The notes beneath the pieces were generated by a model. That model had not been told where the DNA came from and did not search any database. It saw only the letters and a program-made list of their open reading frames with translations. Made by a program: the position numbers and the translations under genes. A stretch of DNA of 64,000 bases, taken from positions 246,607 to 310,606 of the forward strand of contig JABAAE010000007.1 of assembly GCA_014238905.1 (NCBI GenBank), written 5' to 3'. The DNA comes from Planctomycetota bacterium. GTDB lineage: Bacteria; Planctomycetota; Planctomycetia; Pirellulales; Pirellulaceae. Positions 54,845-63,802 of the stretch are shown piece by piece. The number at the start of each line of letters is the position of its first letter. Within the stretch, counting starts at the first letter, position 1.

Positions 54845-55231
54845 ATGAAGCGAGTCACTGGCATCGGCGGTATCTTCTTCAAGGCCAAGGATGCACCAGC
54901 ACTGCAGGCTTGGTACAAGCTTCACCTCGGAATCGACGTCCAGGCGTGGGGCGGTACCGCGTTTACCTGGGCCGACTCGGATGGTAAGCCTGATGGCGGA
55001 TCAACCATCTGGTCCATTGGTCCGCAAGAAAGTGATCACTTTGCTCCAAGCACGGCCCCGTTCATGGTCAACTATCGCGTTGAAGATCTTCACGGTCTGG
55101 TAACGGCTCTCAAAGCGGAAGGCTGCAACGTCCTCGATAAGATCGAGGACTCAGAATACGGCAAGTTTGGCTGGGTCATCGACCCGGAGGGAAACAAGGT
55201 TGAGTTGTGGCAACCACCTGCCGGCCAATGA
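54845..55231 (+). CDS. VOC (glyoxalase-like) family protein
   Basis: A 128-residue single-domain protein of the vicinal oxygen chelate fold: 'TGIGGIFFKAKDAPALQAWY', 'FMVNYRVEDLHGLVTALKAE' and the end 'WVIDPEGNKVELWQPP'. The conserved acidic and His positions of lyase-active members are partly present. Substrate unknown. ATG 54845 lies 46 bases after an attC-like right core (CGTTATCC), and its stop is followed 30 bases later by the best attC-like palindrome, as in a typical cassette. Confidence 0.8.
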   Translation: MKRVTGIGGIFFKAKDAPALQAWYKLHLGIDVQAWGGTAFTWADSDGKPDGGSTIWSIGPQESDHFAPSTAPFMVNYRVEDLHGLVTALKAEGCNVLDKIEDSEYGKFGWVIDPEGNKVELWQPPAGQ

Positions 55232-55261
55232 AAAACGCCCACGCGGCCTCTGGAAATCAGC

Positions 55262-55344
55262 CGGATAACGAGGTGATTTACCGGAGTGACTTGCCAACTC
55301 ATTTTTTAAGTTCGCCGCGGACCGGTGAAGGAGAGCGTTATCCG
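55262..55344 (+). repeat. Best attC-like palindrome
   Basis: CGGATAACG (55262-55270) and CGTTATCCG (55336-55344) are perfectly complementary outer cores. Inner arms TTACCGG (55278-55284) and CCGGTGA (55322-55328) pair with one G-T or mismatch position. The centre holds a T-rich segment. Size 83 bp. Directly after the VOC gene. Confidence 0.65.
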
Positions 55345-55351
55345 CCAGGCA

Positions 55352-55450
55352 ATGGCCGCGCAGGTTTTCGATCTCGACATCACGATCCAAGATTATGCGG
55401 ATGTGCTGAACACCAGATTCAGTCTGACATTATGTGTGGTGTCTTCTTGA
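55352..55450 (+). pseudogene. Truncated reading frame after the attC-like site
   Basis: ATG 55352 opens a 32-codon frame ('MAAQVFDLDITIQDYADVLN' onward) that reads like the start of a folded protein but ends in the 3' part of the VF530 gene on the other strand. It may be the first codons of a cassette gene cut at the array border. Low confidence. Confidence 0.35.
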
Positions 55451-55658
55451 TAGAGCGAATATAGAGTCGCTCAACTTTCTCACGGGCCCAGAGCGTTTTA
55501 CGAAGAAAAGTCAGACTCGATTTGATTGACGGGTCACTATTGAAGCAGCGGATATTCACTCGATCCCCAAGTTCTTTCCAGCCGTGTGTCTCGACAAGAT
55601 ATTCAAGGATATCAGCCAATTTGATTCCGTGCAGTGGGTTGTTGGGCTGATCGGTCAT
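55419..55658 (-). CDS. VF530-family DNA-binding protein (DUF2132)
   Basis: A 79-residue protein that matches the VF530 family almost from end to end: '[20 protein letters not shown]' and '[20 protein letters not shown]' are its hallmarks. The family is small, helical and of uncertain role, with suggested DNA binding. It marks the return to minus-strand genes at the right edge of the accessory block. Confidence 0.85.
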   Translation of the reverse strand: MTDQPNNPLHGIKLADILEYLVETHGWKELGDRVNIRCFNSDPSIKSSLTFLRKTLWAREKVERLYIRSIKKTPHIMSD

Positions 55659-56040
55659 AGGTGTTTGATCGAAGGACGATTTGTGCCTTTTTGGTTCAGA
55701 GTCTCACTGGAGTCTACCGGTTTTCTCTTACATGTAAAATCGGACTAAGCGTTTCGTGAACCCAAGCGGCAAATCCGGTGGAATTTAAAATCTACGTTGC
55801 TGGTGGCAACCCGGTGCTTTTAGAAGTTATGCCACTTGGATTATTCCACTGCTGGTTGATTTGAGAGGGGTCCGTGCACGTGTTTTTGCCGCTGGTCGAA
55901 AATTTCCCCGTACTACCTCTGAACCACATTTTCAGTACGATTATTTGAGTATCTGCACAATCAGGGTTCCAATCGAAAGCGACCGGAAGCATCGCTTCAG
56001 GATGAAAACGGAAACTTCACAGGATATCAAAAGGAAAAAA
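55659..56040. other. VF530-folD divergent spacer
   Basis: 382 bases with expected divergent promoters. An in-frame upstream extension of folD (from 55861) is spacer-like. No repeat or RNA recognised. Confidence 0.35.
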
Positions 56041-56916
56041 ATGGCCGAAGTCTTGGATGGAAAGAAAATCTCCACCGAAATTCGACAGGAGTTAGCCCGA
56101 GAGGTCAAGGAATTTACAACCCATACCTCCACCGAGCCCAAACTGGCCGCCATCTTGGTGGGCGATGATCCCGCCAGCCAGGTGTATGTCCGAAACAAAG
56201 AACGGGCTTGTGCAAAGGTTGGCATTCTCAGCCAACTCCATCGCCTGCCAAGCTCGACGAAAGAATCCGACCTGATCGGACTCATCAACGAACTGAATCA
56301 AGACGACACGGTTCACGGAATTCTCGTTCAATTACCGTTACCCTCTCACATCAGCCAGCAGAATATTCTTGACCAGATCAACCCTTACAAGGATGTTGAT
56401 GCCTTTCATCCGGAGAACGTGGGATTGCTTGCCCAAGGTCGACCGCGATTTGTCCCATGTACACCACATGGTTGTTTGCAGTTGTTAATTCGAAATGGGA
56501 TCAAGGTCAGTGGAATGCACGTTGTCGTATTAGGACGCAGCGAAATTGTTGGGAAGCCATTGGCAGCCATGCTGGCCCAACGAAAACTTCTTTACGGGGA
56601 TGAGTTTACCAATGCAACGGTGACCATTTGCCACAGCCGGACCACCAATCTGCCTGAATTAACCCGGCAAGCTGATATCCTGATTGCCGCCATCGGTCAT
56701 CCAAAATTCGTCACCGCGGAGATGGTCAAGAAAGGGGTCGTGGCTATTGATGTCGGAATCAACCGAATCGATGATACACTCGTTGGAGATCTCGAATTCG
56801 ATTCCGTTGAGAAAAAGGCAAGTTACATTACGCCAGTTCCGGGTGGAGTCGGACCAATGACGATTACAATGCTCTTGAAAAACACTCTCGTAGCGGCAAA
56901 ATTGCAACGAGCCTGA
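56041..56916 (+). CDS. folD: Bifunctional methylenetetrahydrofolate dehydrogenase/cyclohydrolase
   Basis: Interconverts 5,10-methylene-, methenyl- and 10-formyl-tetrahydrofolate with NADP. The 291-residue protein has the catalytic Tyr49 and Lys53 in 'YVRNKERA', 'GILVQLPLP', 'PCTPHGC', the Rossmann 'GRSEIVGKPLAAML' and the end 'PVPGGVGPMTITML'. ATG 56041 has AAAAGGA five bases upstream, deciding the start; the longer frame from 55861 is not used. Confidence 0.96.
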   Translation: MAEVLDGKKISTEIRQELAREVKEFTTHTSTEPKLAAILVGDDPASQVYVRNKERACAKVGILSQLHRLPSSTKESDLIGLINELNQDDTVHGILVQLPLPSHISQQNILDQINPYKDVDAFHPENVGLLAQGRPRFVPCTPHGCLQLLIRNGIKVSGMHVVVLGRSEIVGKPLAAMLAQRKLLYGDEFTNATVTICHSRTTNLPELTRQADILIAAIGHPKFVTAEMVKKGVVAIDVGINRIDDTLVGDLEFDSVEKKASYITPVPGGVGPMTITMLLKNTLVAAKLQRA

Positions 56917-56996
56917 AAAGCCATCAGAAACCGGCGCAATCACCCAATCAGGATCGGCAGAATGAAAGTGTGGACCGTCTAATCAGCGGTGCTCCA

Positions 56997-57527
56997 TCAC
57001 TCGCTTTTACGATTGGTTCCGAAAACCGTATCGTAAATAATCTTCATGACCGAAGTATTGCGTTTTGCTTGGCCAGAACCGTTTTGTGTTGAATTGGAAA
57101 CCTTAACAGGAATAAAAATCAACCCGGCAATAGTCAGCACCACAACGATGGCGGCGAAAAAAATGGGTGAAGAGTAGGAACCACTCTGGTGATAGTGAGT
57201 TTCTCCGGATCCACCGACGTTTTCCTTCTCTGGTGAATCCAGTAGTTCTTCTTCGACTTTCAACCCAATTTTGAATTCCGAATTCGCTGTTTTTCCAACA
57301 TAGGCTATCTGACAAAGCACTTCTCTATCAGAACAGCTGATGATGACCCGTTCACCCTTTTCAAACGGGGGTGCGTGGATTGTCGTCAAGCCAAAACCAC
57401 CGGATGATTCATCACAGACAAGAACGTCCAGATCAACTTCTTTGCCATTACGAGTGCCGTAAAGGACTCCGGGAATTGGCTCAAAAACCGCGCATCGGAC
57501 TGAAGCTCGTTGTTTATCGACAGTCAT
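56997..57527 (-). CDS. PilZ-like domain membrane protein
   Basis: A 176-residue protein with an N-terminal PilZ-type domain and one membrane helix. The c-di-GMP signature appears as RASVR (RxxxR type, residues 8-12) and D-E-S-S-G-G ((D/N)xSxxG type, near 40). The helix is 'PIFFAAIVVVLTIAGLIFIPV', followed by a short basic tail. ATG 57527. If the PilZ motif binds c-di-GMP the protein would sense it at the membrane; this is inference from the motifs. Confidence 0.65.
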   Translation of the reverse strand: MTVDKQRASVRCAVFEPIPGVLYGTRNGKEVDLDVLVCDESSGGFGLTTIHAPPFEKGERVIISCSDREVLCQIAYVGKTANSEFKIGLKVEEELLDSPEKENVGGSGETHYHQSGSYSSPIFFAAIVVVLTIAGLIFIPVKVSNSTQNGSGQAKRNTSVMKIIYDTVFGTNRKSE

Positions 57528-57584
57528 GACATTACCACTTTCGCTGAATTCCCATCCCCATTCCTCGAGGATTATCTACATGAA

Positions 57585-57758
57585 ATGAAAAGCGATGCAC
57601 CCGGTACCGTGCGCGACTTGATTGAATTGCTGATCCGACGATGGTTTTCCCCAAAGTCACCGCTTTCCGCAGCGGTTCAAGCCGTTGCAGCAATCTCCGG
57701 CGTTTTTAAAAAACCCGAATTCCAAGCGATGATTTTTAAAACAATAGGCCTTGAGTAA
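57585..57758 (+). CDS. Possible small hypothetical protein
   Basis: A 57-residue frame ('MKSDAPGTVRDLIELLIRRW') with an amphipathic helix and 'LSAAVQAVAAISGVFKKPEF'. The ribosome-binding site is weak. It begins 58 bases upstream of the divergent PilZ gene start. Evidence for coding is composition only. Confidence 0.35.
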   Translation: MKSDAPGTVRDLIELLIRRWFSPKSPLSAAVQAVAAISGVFKKPEFQAMIFKTIGLE

Positions 57759-58057
57759 CTAAACGCCAATGAATTTGCCAAGGATTGATTGCTCGGCAGG
57801 ACCGAATATGATGAAAATAGGGTCTATCTTGATATTGCCGAGCTCATGGCGTTTTCGCAGACCCGTTACAACTTTGAAACCATGAGGAATGAAAATCGAT
57901 GATTACATCAAACGCCCGTCTACCAATTGAAGACTGAACGTAGGTTGTTGGTGGATGGAGGCGGTCGGTGGGACCGTTTCGGAATCCGCCTGATGATCTC
58001 GTCGGTGCATCCATTGCCAATTTTGTTTTTCCAACCATTTCGAGATGGAATTCCCAT

Positions 58058-59419
58058 ATGACCAAGTTTTTCAAACGATCGCTATTGTCGTTTTTTTGTA
58101 TCGTCAACACATTCATTTTTTCAGACAAAACAGTCTTCGCCGATCAACCCAACGTCATCATTATTTACACTGATGACCAAGGCTCCTTCGATTTGAATTG
58201 CTACGGCTCCAAGGACCTTCACACCCCACATTTGGATTCTCTGGCGGCTGCGGGAGTTCGATTTACCAGAATGTACTCCCCTTCAGCCATCTGCTCTGCA
58301 TCGCGAGCAGGTCTGTTAACTGGCCGATTTCCGGCCCGGGCAGGCGTGCCGGGAAATGTTTCTTCCAAAAAAGGGGTGGCGGGAATGCCCACTGAAGAAA
58401 TCACGCTTGCTGAGCATTTCATGGAGAACGGCTACAAAACAGGTCATGTGGGGAAATGGCATCTGGGGTACACACCGGAGACCATGCCCAACAGCCAAGG
58501 CTTCGAAAGTTCATTTGGTCACATGGGTGGCTGCATCGACAACTATTCCCATTTTTTTTATTGGAATGGCCCCAATCGGCATGACCTATGGCAAAACGGC
58601 AAAGAGATTTTTCGCGATGGAGAGTACTTTGGAGAGTTGATGATCGACCAGTGCCGCCAATTCGTATCCGGCAATCAATCTCATCCTTTCTTTCTTTACT
58701 GGGCCATTAACTGGCCCCACTATCCTATGCAGGGAACCGGAAAATGGAGGGAAAAATACAAAGATCTTCCTCATCCTCGCAACAAGTACGCGACGTTTAT
58801 CAGCACGATGGATGAAATGATTGGCCAACTCATCAAACAGCTGGATGATCTGGGTATTCGTGACAACACTATCATTGTTTTTCAATCCGACCATGGTCAC
58901 AGCGTAGAAGAAAGAGCGTTTTATGGCGGGGGAAATCCTGGTCCATTCCGTGGTGCAAAGGGTTCCCTTTTCGAGGGGGGAATTCGGGTACCCTCAATTA
59001 TTTCCTGGCCTGGCGAGTTACCTGAAAATGTCACCCGAGACCAGACCGTTTGCGGAATTGACTGGGTCCCTACCCTGTTGAACCTCGCCCATTGCAAGCA
59101 GAAAAACCCGGAACGCAAATTGGATGGAAAAGACATTTCACTGGTCATTCGAAAAAATGAACCTACTCCACACCCCTTTCTTTATTGGCAGCTCGGCAGA
59201 GGCCCCTCTGCCCAGTGGGCAATCATTAAAGACCAGTGGAAAATATTGGGTAATGCTCGTGATCCTCGAGCTACCAATTCTCTTTCTTCCAGGGACAAAA
59301 AACTCTTTCTTATCGATCTAAAGAAAGACATTTCCGAAACCACAAACCTGGTAGACAGCGAAAAGATCGTCACAGAGCAGATGACCCAACTCAGGGCCAT
59401 CATCGCCAAGGGTCTGTAA
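58058..59419 (+). CDS. Sulfatase, arylsulfatase/GalNAc-6-sulfatase-like
   Basis: Type I sulfatase of 453 residues with a signal peptide ending near 'TVFADQPNV'. The formylglycine site is C79-S-A-S-R followed by AGLLTGR; metal and active-site motifs 'IYTDDQG', 'GHVGKWHLGY' and 'FQSDHGHSVEERAFYGGGNP' (here in two parts) are present. It differs from the first sulfatase of the window, resembling arylsulfatase A and GalNAc-6-sulfatases. ATG 58058 starts the signal peptide; GGA lies nine bases upstream. Substrate is probably a sulfated polysaccharide. Confidence 0.9.
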   Translation: MTKFFKRSLLSFFCIVNTFIFSDKTVFADQPNVIIIYTDDQGSFDLNCYGSKDLHTPHLDSLAAAGVRFTRMYSPSAICSASRAGLLTGRFPARAGVPGNVSSKKGVAGMPTEEITLAEHFMENGYKTGHVGKWHLGYTPETMPNSQGFESSFGHMGGCIDNYSHFFYWNGPNRHDLWQNGKEIFRDGEYFGELMIDQCRQFVSGNQSHPFFLYWAINWPHYPMQGTGKWREKYKDLPHPRNKYATFISTMDEMIGQLIKQLDDLGIRDNTIIVFQSDHGHSVEERAFYGGGNPGPFRGAKGSLFEGGIRVPSIISWPGELPENVTRDQTVCGIDWVPTLLNLAHCKQKNPERKLDGKDISLVIRKNEPTPHPFLYWQLGRGPSAQWAIIKDQWKILGNARDPRATNSLSSRDKKLFLIDLKKDISETTNLVDSEKIVTEQMTQLRAIIAKGL

Positions 59420-59462
59420 GGTCGTAACCCAAAACCTCCTATCCGGTCCTTAAGATTTCACA

Positions 59463-59507
59463 AAAAAACCGACAGGAGTTGGCGATCCATTTGACTCAGC
59501 AACTCCT
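59463..59507 (-). terminator. Intrinsic terminator of the metallopeptidase-like gene
   Basis: AGGAGTTG (59474-59481) and CAACTCCT (59500-59507) form an 8-bp stem; on the minus strand the hairpin is followed by GTCGG and seven T. It lies about 90 bases after the stop of the minus-strand gene. Confidence 0.6.
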
Positions 59508-59599
59508 AACGTGCGGTGTTCCGCACCCTTTTTTCGAAGATCAGGTTCCATGATAATCGTCAGCCAACCCCTCAAGATTGAAATCCGATTCGGGTGAAT

Positions 59600-60358
59600 C
59601 TAACGAATCTTGCCCCATATTTCGGTCATCAATTCGTACATGTCAGGGTCGTGTTGCTTGAGCTCTGCTCGAACAAAAGGATAAAAGTCATTGACCCCCA
59701 AGTAAGCCTCAGTGCTCTCGGCAAAATATTCCATTTGGTTGTTTAATCCGTAGTGACGAACCTTGTTGCCACGATGATCGATAACCGACTCATAGATTTT
59801 ATTTTTCTTTGCGCGATCATAAACGTCCTTGATTTTTTTATCTCCAAAACCAAAAACTTGGTCATGATATGCATGGGCTAATTCATGCAAAACAACATAG
59901 GGATGCTTTGCCCAATTGCCACGATCCATTAACGCTGCGGCTTGGGGGATATGAACATTTTTCACCAAACGTGGGTCTAACCCCTTAGACAGCAACCAAC
60001 CTCGGCCAGGATGATACTGCATTCCCTTGATTTTAGGATTATCCAGGTCAATCCAAATCTTGCATAGCCGCAGACGCTTAAGTCGATCCGGGGGTACCAT
60101 GTACGCGACACGCTGCAGGTGATTTGCCAACGCCTTCATGGATTGGGTATACACCTGCTGGTTGGCATCCTCTAGCAATTCAGGGTCAACGGAGATGGAC
60201 CATCCTTCGACATTTTGAATGACGGGATCTCGAAATTCTGACTTATTCTGTTTGGCGGCGGGTGAGGCCTGCCCGAGAATCACGCCCAGAGGGACAAGAA
60301 AACAGTTAGCGACAGCGATCATCAGTAATAAAAATGGCGAGCAAAAGATCATTCTCAT
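59600..60358 (-). CDS. Secreted HExxH metallopeptidase-like protein
   Basis: The 252-residue product has a signal peptide ('FLLLMIAVANCFLVPLGVIL' region) and the zinc motif H158-E-L-A-H162, with a candidate third ligand in 'NQMEYFAESTEAYLG' (Glu210-Glu217). The end 'YPFVRAELKQHDPDMYELM' is typical of a planctomycete family often found near sulfatases. The proteolytic activity is likely from the motif but the substrate is unknown. ATG 60358 has only a weak ribosome-binding site. Confidence 0.75.
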   Translation of the reverse strand: MRMIFCSPFLLLMIAVANCFLVPLGVILGQASPAAKQNKSEFRDPVIQNVEGWSISVDPELLEDANQQVYTQSMKALANHLQRVAYMVPPDRLKRLRLCKIWIDLDNPKIKGMQYHPGRGWLLSKGLDPRLVKNVHIPQAAALMDRGNWAKHPYVVLHELAHAYHDQVFGFGDKKIKDVYDRAKKNKIYESVIDHRGNKVRHYGLNNQMEYFAESTEAYLGVNDFYPFVRAELKQHDPDMYELMTEIWGKIR

Positions 60359-60606
60359 TTTTCTGGTAGGAGGATGAGGTTGGAATAAGCTTTCGAGTAT
60401 TCAGCGATCCTGAAATCATGTTGACGTTGAGATTTTTTGGCTGACGTACACATCGTCACAAAAAAAATCATTCCCGGGAAACATCACATAATCGACCGGA
60501 CACCGCTTGAGGTTCTCATGGCTTAGACCAATGGGCAAGCAACGAAGAACGGATTTCCTGATATTTGCTCAATAGTCCCAAATTAAATCAAAATCTCTAA
60601 ATAACA

Positions 60607-62397
60607 TCAGGAATTTGAACCCTCAATGACCTGCAACTGTTGATCGACAGAGACGCTAGTTAGGACCTGTTTTTCACCAGTCGGCCAGCGAACTTCAATC
60701 TTACATTCCTCGGAGTAGTCCCCAAGTCCGAAAATTAAAACCGGCTCGTTCGACGAAACATAGCTGGTTCCGCCGACCACTTCCTGAAAATAAGTATTCG
60801 GCCCTGCTGTCACCGTTACCTGAACACCGATTCCATTTCGATTGGATCTGATACCCGTAAACTTCAACTTGAGCCAATGTCCTTTTTGGGACTCGTTGCG
60901 AAGCAAACTTGCCTTATCGTTTTGGTGACTGACCAGTAAATCCAAATCGCCATCAAGATCAAAATCACAGGCAGAAACACCCCGGCCGATGAATTTTTTT
61001 CCGAAGTAATCTCCACCACCTTGAGTCACCTCATGAAAGTAATCCCCGTCAAATGCAAAAAGTCCTGCCGGCATCTTCTGTTTTCCCAGATAGGCTTTCG
61101 TATTATTCACGTGGCCTTGCGCAATAAAAATATCTGCCCGGGAATCACAATCGAAATCTGCCATGATCGTGCCGAACCCCAACCAAGGGACTGTCGGAGT
61201 ATGCAGATCGACGATGGCGGTTGAATCCTGAAAACCCTTTTCACCCAGATTGCGGTAGAGAGTATTGGATTCCTCAGCATAGTGGGTTGAGTAAATATCC
61301 AAAAATCCATCTTGGTTATAGTCAAAAATCCCCAACCCCATGCTCGCTTGAAATGACCCAGCACGATCGACGCTGCAACCAAGGCTACCGGCGACCTCCT
61401 CAAACTGACCATTACCGTCATTCTTAAATAGAAAGTTGGCCGTCGTGTCGTTGGCAATATAAATATCCGGATAGCCATCCCTGTTAAAGTCCGCAACGGC
61501 GACCCCCAAGCCCTTGTTTCCCTTGCCAAACAGACTTCGGGATTGGGACTGTTCATCAAACGTCCCGTCGCCATTGTTGAAATAACAGGCGTCTGGCCAG
61601 GCATCGACATGCTTGGGATGGCAAATCGCTGGTTTGCCAAACTTGTCCAAACATGGATGGGGATGAAAACGATCATATTGAGTGTAGTTACAGACGTACA
61701 AATCCAGATCGCCATCTAAATCAATATCCGCCCACGCTGCGGTACTGCTCCAGCGTTCGCCATCGCCAACCAAAGCAGTATTGGTGACCTCTAAAAAACT
61801 GCCATCTCCCATGTTTTTCCAAAGTGAGTTCTTGCCGACGTTGGTGACGTAAACATCATCAAATCCGTCTCCATCAAAATCACCGACTGAAACTCCCTGA
61901 CTGTAACCATGTTCGACAATCCCTACCGATTCAATCAAAGGAATAAAACGGCCCTTATCCAATTGGCGAAACAGACTGTCATTCAATTGATCGGGTTCCG
62001 GGCCGCGCGTCGGATCGCCCCCCTGGCATAAATAGGCGTCCATCTGACCATCCCGGTCATAGTCGAGCCAGCCACTGCCGCCACCGGTTGTTTCCACCAT
62101 CAACGAATTGCCTGCCGCACCGTTGACGTAAGAAAAATCCAGTCCCATCTCCGGCGGAACCTCCAAAAAAGACAGCCTGTTTACAAAATTTCGTTTAGGA
62201 GCGCCCTTGGAACCCAAATTGCTTAGCTCGACCTTGAATGCAGATTTTTTCTTTTCGGCGACATTCTTTGATTTCAGCGACTTGGCCACCGGTTTCGCTA
62301 CCGGTTGGGGATCCCTGCCGCAACCTGACAAAAAGAGATGCCCCAACAAAAACAGAGCAACGGGGACCATCCGATTCATGTAATCATTCCAGCACAT
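60607..62397 (-). CDS. CRTAC1-family lipoprotein (FG-GAP repeats, ASPIC/UnbV)
   Basis: A 596-residue secreted lipoprotein with the lipobox 'LFLSGC' after a short leader. Several Ca2+-binding FG-GAP/VCBS repeats follow ('DYDRDGQMDAYLCQGG', 'DFDGDGFDDVYVTNVG', 'DIDLDGDLDLYVCNYT', 'DFNRDGYPDIYIAND', 'DFDLDGDLDLLVSHQN'), which build a beta-propeller, and the C-terminal ASPIC/UnbV domain 'VGGTSYVSSNEPVLIFGLGD'. These proteins are numerous in planctomycetes; role unknown, perhaps surface adhesion or polysaccharide use. ATG 62397 is two bases after the upstream stop, so translation is coupled. Confidence 0.88.
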   Translation of the reverse strand: MCWNDYMNRMVPVALFLLGHLFLSGCGRDPQPVAKPVAKSLKSKNVAEKKKSAFKVELSNLGSKGAPKRNFVNRLSFLEVPPEMGLDFSYVNGAAGNSLMVETTGGGSGWLDYDRDGQMDAYLCQGGDPTRGPEPDQLNDSLFRQLDKGRFIPLIESVGIVEHGYSQGVSVGDFDGDGFDDVYVTNVGKNSLWKNMGDGSFLEVTNTALVGDGERWSSTAAWADIDLDGDLDLYVCNYTQYDRFHPHPCLDKFGKPAICHPKHVDAWPDACYFNNGDGTFDEQSQSRSLFGKGNKGLGVAVADFNRDGYPDIYIANDTTANFLFKNDGNGQFEEVAGSLGCSVDRAGSFQASMGLGIFDYNQDGFLDIYSTHYAEESNTLYRNLGEKGFQDSTAIVDLHTPTVPWLGFGTIMADFDCDSRADIFIAQGHVNNTKAYLGKQKMPAGLFAFDGDYFHEVTQGGGDYFGKKFIGRGVSACDFDLDGDLDLLVSHQNDKASLLRNESQKGHWLKLKFTGIRSNRNGIGVQVTVTAGPNTYFQEVVGGTSYVSSNEPVLIFGLGDYSEECKIEVRWPTGEKQVLTSVSVDQQLQVIEGSNS

Positions 62398-62399
62398 GT

Positions 62400-63707
62400 T
62401 TATCTTTCGTATAAACGATCCGACAGCTTTTGCGCCATTTCGCTTTCACCGCACAAGCGGGCATATTGAATTATTTTTTCCATCGACTTCAGCGATATTG
62501 CAGCGATATTGTCAGCTTGCAAAACATCGCGCATGACATCTTTGCCAAGGTACGCCGATTCCTGAATGGCTTTCAATTCTTCGGGTTTGTTGAGTTGGCG
62601 AAGCACAAGGGATAATTCATGCCGACACTGCCAGTCATAAGGGTACAACTCAAGGCATTTTCGATAAGCGGCCTCTGCCTGAGTCCAATCCTCGCAATAG
62701 GAATAAAACCAGCCTTTGAATCGCCAAAATCGACTATCATCCTCGACGTCGATGGTTAGCTGGTTCAATAGCTCTCCCACTTTTCGGGCATTGGCTCGAT
62801 GAATATGGTAGACCATTTCCATCACCAGGATTTCCCGATTATTGGGATACTTTGCTTTAAGGTTCGCGATGATCTCCGATGACTTGGAGAGCTGTTCTTT
62901 TAGTTTTTCATCGACTTCTTCCATACTTTGGTCGACGCCCGCAGCAATTAAATGCATTGCTGCAGCGATTTCAAATATCTCGTTGTCGCCCGGATAGGCT
63001 TGAGCCCAGGCCATCGTCACTTGGTAACCATTGGTAAAAGTCAGCCAATCCGCGCCAACCAGATAAACAAAGGAGTCAATAATGTCTGCCCCATCCTGAA
63101 TCGCTCTTCTAGATTCCCGGATTAACTCCGTTCGCTGGCGAGTCATCGCATAATAAAAATTCAGTCTCCGATGCGCTTCTTTGGACGCGGGTTCCCGGGC
63201 CACCAACATTGCAAAAATTTCGGCCGCTTCTCGAGCCTTGTTCGACTGGAAAAGAATATCGCTTTGTAACATGAAGGCGGGCGACGGTCCTGATTCCGGC
63301 ATCAACGAAAGGTACTTCAGCAGCTCTTGATTAGCTCCAACCTCTTGTGCTGCCGTAGCGAGATACAACCACGGTTTCTCATTATCCGGATCCCAGATAG
63401 CCCATTCACGGGCTTTCAACTCAAGTTCCGCCCAATCACCGCTGCTCTTTGCTGCTTCGCATGCTTCTTCCAAAATGACCTTGTTGTAGGCCCCATATCC
63501 CCAATATCCACCTGCCAACACCAAAACCATCCCCAGCCCGACCAGGTACAGTTTGATTCGCGCGTAGGATTTTGATTTTTTTGCATCGATTCCCAATAAC
63601 GAATCGAGATGGCTACCGGTCGCATCCACCGTGTTGGATTTGGAATCAGATCCGGGCAACCCTTTTTCTCGTTCACCCGGTTTTCGTTTTTTTCTTTTTC
63701 GGCTCAC
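62400..63707 (-). CDS. TPR-containing membrane protein
   Basis: A 435-residue protein with a very basic N-terminus ('MSRKRKKRKPGEREKG'), one membrane helix near 50-75 and an extracytoplasmic, all-helical TPR domain ('PWLYLATAAQEVGANQELL', 'AREAAEIFAMLVAREPASKE', 'WTQAEAAYRKCLELYPYDW'). TPRs bind other proteins; its pairing with the adjacent CRTAC1 lipoprotein suggests a common complex. GTG 63707 is the likely start; no ribosome-binding site is seen. The two genes are separated by two bases. Confidence 0.78.
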   Translation of the reverse strand: MSRKRKKRKPGEREKGLPGSDSKSNTVDATGSHLDSLLGIDAKKSKSYARIKLYLVGLGMVLVLAGGYWGYGAYNKVILEEACEAAKSSGDWAELELKAREWAIWDPDNEKPWLYLATAAQEVGANQELLKYLSLMPESGPSPAFMLQSDILFQSNKAREAAEIFAMLVAREPASKEAHRRLNFYYAMTRQRTELIRESRRAIQDGADIIDSFVYLVGADWLTFTNGYQVTMAWAQAYPGDNEIFEIAAAMHLIAAGVDQSMEEVDEKLKEQLSKSSEIIANLKAKYPNNREILVMEMVYHIHRANARKVGELLNQLTIDVEDDSRFWRFKGWFYSYCEDWTQAEAAYRKCLELYPYDWQCRHELSLVLRQLNKPEELKAIQESAYLGKDVMRDVLQADNIAAISLKSMEKIIQYARLCGESEMAQKLSDRLYER

Positions 63708-63802
63708 GCTAATAGATCAAATGGTGACGGGATGACTGGCCGATTTCGCAAGTCAGGTCGAAGTGCTTACTAATGATTGTCATCTGCAACTCACTCTATT
63801 GC

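Larger units (their letters stand above)
42491..55344 (+). mobile_element. Candidate integron cassette array without integrase (CALIN-like)
   Basis: Within this interval all recognisable genes are on the plus strand, most are short, spacers are long, and cargo is unrelated to neighbours. Several spacers hold imperfect palindromes with a TAAC-type left core and a GTTATC-type right core (best: 55262-55344, 45902-45981, 44443-44520; weaker: 43818-43903, 47868-47939, 54734-54798, 53984-54062, 50689-50806). The stops of two genes (45905 and 50695) lie inside the left core and a third (43830) inside the 44-bp repeat, as is usual for cassettes. No tyrosine recombinase gene is in the window. The borders are approximate. 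Known: attC sites are diverse in sequence but conserve these cores; inferred: that these are functional attC sites. Confidence 0.45.

Noticed and set aside
41959..55450. Transposon or prophage as origin of the accessory block
   Set aside because: No transposase, integrase, terminal inverted repeats, phage structural or lysis genes were found in the interval.
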